Below, in pieces: positions 1 to 10,300 of a stretch of 60,000 nt of DNA. Position 1 is the first letter of the stretch, and each line of letters opens with the position of its first letter. Both the position numbers and the translations under genes were made by a program. Origin of the DNA: Lineus longissimus (lineage: Eukaryota; Nemertea; Pilidiophora; Heteronemertea; Lineidae); contig NC_088316.1 in assembly GCF_910592395.1 (NCBI RefSeq), positions 11,038,001 to 11,098,000 of the forward strand, given 5' to 3'. Under the pieces are notes generated by a model that was not told the DNA's origin, did no database searches, and saw nothing but the letters and a program-made list of their open reading frames with translations.

Positions 1-775
1 TATCCCCGCCACACCGGCTCCCACCCTCAATATACATTTACCAAGTCGAAGGTGGAAAATCCAGTATAATTAACGGAATCAAAGCATTATGCGTTCGATA
101 CGGTAAGCTCAGAAGTTTTCTAATACATATTCTCCATTCTCAATCCCTTGAAATGATAGATCCCACCCCTGATACCCATAGAGAGACATACAATGAGATT
201 TGAAAAGCCTGTATTTTACTTCGTGAGTGGACACCCGAAATTGAGATAATGAAATATTCTTTCTTCTATATATTAAGTCATTTATCGCAGCCTGAACTTT
301 TCTCTTCATCGTGCTTGGCTCAAAGATCATGCCCATATGCACCTCATAGGGAGATGGTCGAAGTACCACCCCCTGATTGCCGAGATCTACTGGATGTGTA
401 CCACAATACATTACACTGACCTTACCACTACATTCACTGAGCTTTACATTCTTTTCATCAGTTACCAGGTGTACATGAATTTTTACAGTAAGTTCTAGAC
501 TTTGTCGATGCTTTTTTCAACTTTTGCAAAAAGTTGCTGACATTTTGTGGCAATAAATGCAGGTTTTAGCCTGTTGATGTTGAAAACAGCTTGTAAATTT
601 TTACTGTCAAGTCAAGACATTCAGGTATGACAAATGGGCCAACACATGGATCGTAATTCAATGACAGTGACTGTTAGAATTTAACACGAAAGTCATAAAG
701 CATCTCAGAATCTGTTTAGATGACCAACTGGTAATTCAACAAAATGGATCATCATTGCATCAATAATTTCATAAT

Positions 776-781
776 TTTATT
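776..781 (-). terminator. Candidate polyadenylation signal of the RHS gene
   Basis: Read on the minus strand this is AATAAA, about 585 bases past the stop codon at 1365. It is the first such hexamer I noticed downstream of the gene. Only transcript data could confirm its use. Confidence 0.35.
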
Positions 782-1277
782 TGTTTATATATTATCTTGG
801 TTAGAGAATCATTAGCACATAGCGGATGTAGAAATGTGCATAAAACGATTTGAAAGCATTGCTTCTGATAACGTTATTGTTTTAGAAAGACTACACGCAG
901 GAGCAAAGTGGGTCAAATAGAAAATGCCAAGTGGCCAATAGGTGTCTCTGCTACCTGGCAGCAGGTATACATTGCCACTATTCACGTATGGACGGATGAT
1001 ACTATTCATATGTTCCAGTGAAACGAGGCCCAGTGCCTCTTGTGAGTCAGGTGGAGACGTTGGACGGTGGGACTCTGCTTCCTGCCTATAGTCTTCTTTG
1101 ACCAACTGTTTACATTGAGATGAATGTAACATGAACCATTATCACTGGCCAGTGGCGGGGTATGTTTTAAAACACTCCAAACCATCATTAGAACGCGCAA
1201 GACTTATCAATGATTTCACCACGTGTTCAAGTTATTGTCAGTTGAAGTTGTGCAAAGGTTAAAACAACTCCCAGCTG

Positions 1278-1327
1278 TGATGATGACGACGATGGCGATG
1301 GCGAGGGCGACGGCGACGACGACGACC
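1278..1327. repeat. GAC/GAT/GGC trinucleotide microsatellite
   Basis: Imperfect trinucleotide run of GAT, GAC, GGC and GAG units just past the stop codon of the minus-strand RHS gene. It would lie in that gene's 3' UTR. Confidence 0.7.
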
Positions 1328-1364
1328 AGAAATGACAAGACATATTACAAATATCAGCCCTCAT

Positions 1365-4300
1365 TTAGAGGTTTTGATGAAACCAGAAGTGAAACATTGC
1401 TGCAGAAAGTGAGATGAAGAGGATCTCTGGTCGTATCCTGCCAGCGCTAGTGGGCACAGCAATCGTAGGGAGTGGGGTGGTCATCTGACAATCATCATGG
1501 GTTATATAGAATCGGGCAACCACATATTGTCGAGACACAAAAGGTTCGAAACTGTACCGGGCAGTTATGTCGTGGAAACCAACATGGCTGTGACAGTAAA
1601 CCCCCAGGGAGAAGTTCCCAATCTCCCCACGTTTTAATGTGACATCATTGCCATCTATTTCACCTTTGCCAGTCCATTGTATTCCATCAGAAATATTCAC
1701 CAACTTGATCTCTTCTAGATGAAACGATGCGTTGGAAACGAGTCGGTAGCCAATGAAGCCCTTTGCCTCACCCTGCGTGGCGTTGGCCACCCAGAAGAGG
1801 AGAACTGGAGGCTCCATGGACAAACCTATCTCCGAGCAGTTGAGGCCAATGAAAGCTGGCTTACAGTTACAGATCCCCGAGGAAGAGCAGTGACCATTGC
1901 CAGAGCAGCCACCGGGGCATCTTGCTGTGGAGGTAGTCACTGACACTGTCGTTAAGCTGGCGTTGATAACCTTCTCCTCCATGTTACCAACATTGTCGCT
2001 GGCGATTGATACAAGGCTCATGTTGTTTTCGTGAACAGGTAAATCTTGGAGCAAGATGGCCGTTTCACCTTCTAGATCCTGGAGGAACGGACTCAACTGG
2101 CCTTCACTGGTTAACCTGTAGATGTTGACTCTCCTCACACTTGCTCCAGTGTCAGATGACTGGATCTGCAGCATGGGCTCGGAGATATTCTCTTGAACCA
2201 TCAATACTGAAGAAGGTTTCGTGGCGTCTATGGTATTGTATATTTCTGGCGTTTCAATCACCTCATTCTCATCAAAGACAATGGCAGCTTTGGCCTTGAC
2301 CTTTGACATATGAGGTAAGGATGATTTCATTGCTATTTCATAGGTCACATATCCCTCTCCTTGGCTCGCGTTATTGTTAGGCGGCAGGAATCCGATTAGC
2401 GGGTCTGGGATGAGCTCTCCGGTCGATGCGTTCACCGTGGTGAGTTCCCACCAAGCTGTCCTCTCAATCACATCAATACCAGCTTGGATTCGCACCGCAT
2501 ACGACCTTGAACGAGAAAGGTCAAGGGCACTTCTGTGCATGGCCTTGCTGTAATCAAGGTCAAGGGCAATCTCACCAAAACCAATCGGGCCCAATCGAAA
2601 CGTTCTTAGTTCAACTGATTCACTTATCTCTGTCTTTATGACAACCTTCTGTGCTGGCGCTGAAGCGTTTTCCACATTTTCAAATCGGATCTTGTATCTG
2701 CCAATCAGCTTCGGTGGAATGAAGTTTAAATCACCGTAGCCTGCTGGGCCTATAATGTCATTAGGGTCGCGTGAACGGACCCATTCGGGCGATGCATTCC
2801 ATATCTTATCGAGAAAGTTTCCTGCAAATATGCCCAGACCGGATCCAAATCCAAATGTCAGTGCAAAAGGTTTCCAAAAGCGTTTCATGCTCTCCTTAAA
2901 GCTGTTCCTTGTAATCCAATAGAGATAGCTGTGTTTGACAATATTATTCAGGTGCTGTGCATACGGCCCTATAAAGCTCGGCGGCAAGAATTTGGCCCCT
3001 AACCCATTGAGGATACCATTGTAAACGGTTGAGCCAAGGTTCTGGGGCTTTCCGTCTATAGCATTAGAAAGAGCGGTTCCTGCTGCTCCGCCGACGAAAC
3101 CACCTACCAGTGTTGTGCCGGCCATCGCTCCAGGCAATGCCCCACCAGCGATAGCAGCTCCCGTCAATGCGCCCGTCACAAAGGAGCCTGCCACATTACC
3201 AAGCGATGGTAAACTTTGGATAAAGGTCTGCCCATTACTCATTCCTTGGGACACACTCCAGCCTGTGGTTGCTATTGTATTGACAACGCCTCCAATAAGC
3301 CCAGCAGCAGCAACGAACTGCAACCACTCACCATTGGCGTCTTTGCAGTCTAGTGGGTTGTTGTTGCAGTAAGCGTACGAGTTGGTCGTTCCCTGTCTGC
3401 CATGGTGATATGGATCCATACTGATAAAACGTCCCATCTCAGGATCATAAACCCTGGCACGTACCATGTATTTATCGCTCGCACCGGGCAGCTGAAATAA
3501 TCCAAGCTGACCTCTGTGACGGAAAGGATTCCTTAGCCATTGCTCTACGGTCTTGATATCTTCGCCAAATGGGCTGTATTCATACGAATTGAGTAATAGA
3601 GACTTGTCGTCTGTGATAGCTGCCGTGGACAGGTCGGGGTCAAAGTGATAAAAGTAGGCGGATTGGTCGTCTTTGGCGGAGAGGAGTCCCAGCGAAAGGG
3701 CATAGTAAAAGTTCTCCTGTTTGCCCCCGCTTCTCCTTGCCAGCACATTGTAGCCATAGGGAGCCAAGTAGTCTGTCAGATACCGCGTGGAGTTCCCATC
3801 AGAACAGTTATGCCTCATCAGAGCTCCGAGGGGATCGTAAACAAAGTTGCAACTGTATTTCTCATTATCCAACTTAACTAGCTGGTTGATAGAATTGAAC
3901 CGTAATCTCAGGCGGGAGCCATCCGCGTTTTCCTTGTAGACCAAATTGCCACTGTGATCATATTGTAACTTTAGAGTATCAACACTGGTCATCTGGTTCA
4001 GGTCATTGTGTTTGTATGTTGTGGTTAGAACGCCTTTCGTTACGACTAAGCGATTCAAGACTTTATCGTAATCTAGGTTTGTGACTTCCCCATTGGGTTT
4101 GGTCCAGCTGCTGATCTGGCCACCCGCATCATAGTTATAGGTCCAGACTCCTCTGGCAGTCTCCATCCGCCGCCTCTGACCTCTATTATTGAACGTGGTC
4201 CTGAAATACGACGCGACAGTGCCATTTTTATAGAAGTTGGTCAAAGAATTGATGCGCTTGGTAACTGAATGATAAGCATAGGTGGTGTAATCACCATTAC

Positions 4301-7300
4301 CAAGCGTCTTCCTCGACAGCTGTCCAGATGGGTCGTACTCAAACTGAGCCAGGGGAGAAGCGGTTAGTTCATCCTTCACCAGCACTAACTTTCCATGGCT
4401 GTTGTATCCATAACTGACAGAATAGTTGGTCGTCCGGATGGCTGTTACTTGACGCAGTGCATTCCACGAGTAGATCACCGCATGGCCATCAGAGTGCTCC
4501 ACCCTTACTGGCTGTCCATATTCATCGTAGTCAATGTTGACCACGTCATTCTGATTGGAGAGCTGGCGGATCTCGTTTCCCTTTTCCTGGTCCAGGTATT
4601 CTGTCAACAGAAACCCATCGGACATTGTGACATTGTCAAGCCGGCCTCTGTGATCGTAAGTCAGGCTTGTCTTAGTTCCATCCCTGGCCACGGCGGCGCT
4701 CATCCTACCGCGCTTATAAGAATAACTCTCAAACAAGCCATCAGGGAAGATATACTTTTTCAATCTCTCTTCTTTGTCAAATTCCATTCTGAAGACATTA
4801 TTAGCCGGATCATGTATTTCAAACGTTCCATCTGATGTCCCCACCATGCTGGAGCGACCTCTATTGGCATTTATGCCAGTTACCTTGAACCCGTCCTGGG
4901 ATCCTGATTGCAGAACCTCGTCCCCTAAATATAACTTGAACCTAGCGCCACCTGTGGTTGTTTCCCAGAAGAAAGGGGCAGCATCTTCGGACGGAGAGAA
5001 TGCTATTTGTCGCCCGGTTATATCATACACGATCTTCGATGTGACGTTAGACAGCTTTGATAACAGCGTTCCAAACGTTGTTGCGGTAAACGATGTTTTA
5101 TGAACAACTAGGCCATCAGGATTAATCTTTTCTAGACTCTTAAGAACTTGTTGCGGTGTGTACTTGAAAAGATCTGCCCACTCGTTTCCGTATCTGATGT
5201 ATGACAAGAGACCGTGCGAATTGTACACAAAACTAACAGCTTGCCCACGCGCAGTAACTGAGATCAGCCGTGGGGTGTTCGCGTTGTACTCATAATTTAC
5301 AGTCTGCAGTCTCTTTCCTTCTCGAGATTGGAGGACAGCCTTTTCACACAAACTGTGACCAACATGAGATGCAACACTCAAAACAAGGCGATTCTCGTCA
5401 GAGTCCACAATTTCAACTGTGCTGTCTGTATAGATATAGATGAGGTTTCTGTTTCGAAATGAGGTCATGACCATTTTGGTTGTGTTAATGTCAAGGACGT
5501 ATCTCACATTATCTCCCAGTGATGTTACATTTAGGTGTGTTTCGTTTGCAGTTGCACTGTAGCCTTGGCCTGCGTAAACGTTCTCGCTAGTCTTCACCAG
5601 GTAAACTGGTAAGTGCTGTATTAGCAATCCAATGCTTGTGTCACTTCTTGCTAAAAGTTTAAAGTCAAGCAGCGGCGTGGTCCAACCTTGTCCGAAATAT
5701 CCAATTTTGCCTGCAACCGACTTCCGTTGTGAAAACCTTCTCGACAAAAGAATGTCGGTGACAGTTGGTTCCCAAATGTCTGTGGTTTCCTCCATTAGTT
5801 TGTCTGTTATCATGTTATCAGCCAAGTTCAACATGAACTCAAGTATCTCTGTTATACCATACACCTTTCTCTTATACTTTATTTGCTCACTTACCACATC
5901 TAAGATGTGATTTTTCCAAGATTCAAAATTGTTTCCGTAAATAGAGAGGAATCGCTCGCGTAGGGCGTCCCATTGATTTTCATCCAGGTCCCTTCTTGTC
6001 TCTCTGAGGTCAGCCACCAGTTGCTCTTCGACGCTTCTGGAACTGGAGTCGGAAATCAGCACCAACTTGAGCTCTAGGCGCATGGGCTCTGCAGGGGATG
6101 GCAGTGAAAAGGAATACTTGCGGACACTCCCAGGAGTCAGCGACTTCCAATAGTCATTAGTGGTTGGTGCGAGAAATAACCATTCATTTCGAGCGCCGGA
6201 ACCTTCCTGAAAGGAGGGACTGAATAGTCCACCGGGTTGCGCAGATAGGAGGAACACTGGAGTCGGTGTATCTGAGTTGCCTGAGTTCTTAACGACCAAG
6301 TCGAGTGTACCAGTCTCGCCTAATCTGAGAGCTCTACCACTGTTGAACTCCACAGAGAGGAGACCAGGAGAAAGGTTCCCAGCTAATGTAATAACCTCTT
6401 TGCTCTCAATGGTTTTACCGGTACTGATATCCATCATTCGCATACGGTAATCCCCTGATACGTGACCACCAAGGGCAAAGGTGATATACGCTTGAGAAAT
6501 ACTGGAGACAGTAATACGAGTTGGTACGATTTCTCCACTTCTGCCATTCAAGCTCACCGTCATTTCCTTGTGAAATAGAGCACCATTGACGGTGAAGGTA
6601 ACATGGTCGACCAAAGCCGCACTCAATGGCTGCACCTTATGGATTTCAAACTCTGCCAATTTTGCGAAGAGCTGTATTTCATAAGGATTCTGTTCTGCTG
6701 TGCTTGTTATCAACAAATAGAAGTCACCCGGCGCGGAGTTAACAGCAACAATTGTCTGCGAGACAGAGAAGGCTTGACTGGATCTGACGTCATAATCACC
6801 GGAAGTAGGGGTGTCCTCCTTCTTGAGATACAAGTTGTGGAATGCACCACTAGGTGGCCCCATCAGATCTATGATCAACACAGCTTCATCGGGTACATTG
6901 GTAATCCTGAATATTCTATCACGTGAGCCTGACATGATGATCTTCTTAAGAACGCCCATTTTGAGTACAGGCATGGTGACACTTAATGCATCTGTCGAGT
7001 TGTAGTTGTTGTTGAGATTAACATCATAGACATTGCTTGCGACCGTCACAAGACCATTGTACAGCCCAATTGTCGTGAACGGAACGAGGCTTTTCGAGCT
7101 GTATTTGTATGTCTTGTTTCTCGATTGGTATGGTTCCAATTCGAATCGTCCACAGATTGGGCTCCTCAATTCCTCGTCTTCTATCTCCCAATGTTTGTTC
7201 TGGCTAAGGTACTGATTGTCGCATTTGTAGCCGTGAGCTTTCTCAACACCGGCATTGGCCAAGGTCCACTCGAGATTAAACTCCTCCCCTGCTATGAGAT

Positions 7301-10300
7301 CAGTTCTGTCAGCAGTGACTGAAACGACTTGTAGATCTGATGGTGGCAGTTGCTTTACCAGTAGAGTTTTCCAAGCTAGGTTTCCTTCCTTCGTCTCCTC
7401 GGTGAGGTGCACTCCTGTTTCCACCAATAGGTAATACTGACCACTTACAATAGTTGACGGGATGCTGATTTCCACAGACTGCGCGTACGATTCATTCGCT
7501 CCTAAGAGTATCTCAGAAAGTACGGATTTGAGAACTTTGTCGAAGGGGTCTGGTGTGGTGTCTGTGCTCAGATAAATCTTATCCCACCAAGGTCTCAGAG
7601 TGCGGCCTTTCCCTATATTCTTGATGGTATATCCGAGGAAGAACGCTAGTTCGGTCTCTATTGAAATGGCATCGGGTAGCATAACCGTTTCAAGATCTGG
7701 TAGGGGCATTGGTTTGACTTTGAAGGCTAGTTCGTCTGGAATGACCATCACATCCTGTTGCCCGTCACGGGCATCTCCTAGTCGAGTGACGATGAAGAGT
7801 TTTCCCTCTCCAGCTGTGCCAGAGGGTAACGCCACTTCCACCTGCTGGGAGTAGGTTTCCCCAGAATCAACCTTGCGACTCTGGTCGACAGTACCCAATA
7901 ACACCCCATCGTTCACAATGTTCTCGAGGGTTGGGGAGCCACCACTGTAGACATAAACACCATCTTGCCAGGTCGAACTCGGCATATTGGCTCCCTTATT
8001 TTTGACATTGTAAGTGATGTTGAATCGCTCGCCAGCCAAACTCGGCACGGTTGCATCAATGTCTCCTACAGAAAACACAGGTTTAAGAATGTCTTGCACT
8101 TTGATATCGATACTCTCTTCATTGTTGTCTTCAGTTTGGTATTCAGGGATTGCATCAGTGGCGTCTACTGAGACCGACACAGTCACCCGGCCAGTCATCC
8201 CAGCAGGGAGCACCACAGTCAAACTCTGCTCGTACCTTGAAAGTGCATTGAGTTTGGCTGACACAGCATGTGACTTCTGTAGTTTCCTGTCGCCTTTTCT
8301 CACAGTCACCACATCTTTCCAAGTAGTCTCTTCATTGAAGCTGTTACCCTTGTTCTCCACTTCCCAGTTAACCGTCAGAATTCTCGTCCCACCAAACGTC
8401 TCCTGCTTGGTGGTGATCCTCATGGGAACCAGATCGGCCGTAGCTGGCATTCCTATCTGGGCTGTGACTTGGTAATGCTCCGTTGGTGTTTTCGTTATGA
8501 TTGCCTTGTCATCATTAGGTATGACGACAATGAATCCCCACCCACTGACTGACTCTGGCACTGGCACCACCGATTTGGTAGTGTACGTCTTACCAGCAAA
8601 TAATGCGATAGACATGGAGAGCCTAGCGAGATTGATCCACTGCGAGGATGGTTGGCCTTGTTGTGCGAAGTAGAGGGCATCAACCCAGGAAGATTGGCGA
8701 ATGTCTGAGATGCCTTGATTGCGAACGGTCCATTGGAAAGAAGCGTTCCTCCCTGAAAGCAACTTACCCCCAGTCTCCATATTCTCAACATTAAGGCTCG
8801 GTCTGGCATCAGGGACACGAATTGCTGACGTGGCAACGTTATTTGAGTAGTCAGTCTCTGCTATCGACCGACCGTCATTCAGCTTAACACCGATGTCAAG
8901 ATCACCATAGAGATCAAGCGGCAGCGCCACCTGTTGTGTTTTCATGGCATTACCGGAGGCCAAGAGGGGGATTATAAATATATTGAGATTATAGCGGGTT
9001 GATCCTCTCCTTGCAAAGATTTGAACTGTCAATCGACTTGACTGCGGAAGTGCGTAACCCTCGTTGGTGACCTTGAGTGTGATGTTCAAGATATTTCCGT
9101 TGTTGGTGGCGCTGTTTGTTAGTGCTTGGATGCCCGCGGTGAGGTCGGCAAGTTTCTGCACTACTTTGATATTGACATTCTTCCGATTGTTTGCATATGC
9201 TTCATACTCGAACACGTACCCTCCTGAATTTGCTACCACAGAAATAGTATAGGTTCCCGTGATGAGACTTGATGGGATTCTGTACTGGATTGACTTGGTA
9301 TATGAATTGCCTGATAGCAGAATAACTCGATTGAAAACAGTACCAATTGTGACTGATGCTAACTTGGTGACCACTTGGATCCGGTCATACCAGTATGGCT
9401 CGTAATTCGCTCCAATCCCAGAATTCCTCACGGTATACTTAACAATCAGCAGCTCATCTGTTGAAACGGCTTTCGGCACGTCTATCACCTCTACGGCCAA
9501 GTCAGGTGGAGGCGATAATCGAATTTTCAGTGATGCACCTTTTATGTTGTTTGCTTCGTTTAGATGTTCGAAAATGCTTCCTCTGCTGTCTGTCATGACG
9601 GTGACGTTGAAGTCTCCGAATATTCTACGTGGGACGTTCACCTTTACGGAGCGCTCGTACGAACTTCCCGGCAGAAGCTGTGGTTTCTCCGCACCGAGGT
9701 GCAGGGTCTTCACGCGCCCTACATCAATGGCAATCCTGTCATACCAAGTCTCGTCTCGTAGAATACCGTTTCCTGAATTGACAACGCGGTATTTGACTGT
9801 GATCTCCTCGCCCGAGTAGACACTCTCGGGTATCAATGTGAGCTGGTCAACTTGTAGGTCAGGTGGCGGAGACAGGAGTATCTCAGTTGGGGAGGGCCGC
9901 ATGAGGAGATTATTGGACCATTCTATCTCACCGGGCATGGCCTTGTATCTGTCCGCCTCGATGAATACATAATAGGTACCAAAGTCAGCATGGTCGACGT
10001 TAATCTTAGTCGAGGCCCGGTAGCCATCGCCGGGCAACAGGATGCGATTCTGAACAACATCTTGGAGAAACCTTGCATTCCGTTTGTTGGGTGTCGTACT
10101 GATGTAAATACCATCTGACCAATGAAACGTTCCAGAAGCGGCACCACCCGCATTCTTCACCGTCCATTCAATAGTGATGTCTTCTCTTGTAAATGCTGTT
10201 GGGGGGGCGAGGATGCTCTGCACAGTAAGGTCGGTCACGGGGTGCGTTTGGAATCCCCAGGTTGGACTTGGAAGAACTTGGTCTTTCAGGTGGTAAACTA

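Larger units (their letters stand above)
1..1364. other. No protein gene seen; 3' flank of the giant RHS gene
   Basis: No convincing coding region on either strand; the short open frames look like chance. The right part (about 776-1364) is probably the minus-strand 3' UTR of the giant RHS gene that ends at 1365. It contains a GAC/GAT-type trinucleotide repeat and a candidate polyadenylation signal. The remainder is AT-rich DNA in which I see nothing. Confidence 0.5.

Noticed and set aside
4395-4835. Plus-strand ORF of 146 codons inside the giant gene
   Set aside because: Antisense shadow of the minus-strand RHS coding region; no domain-like sequence. The same holds for the other plus-strand ORFs between 1.7 and 12.7 kb.
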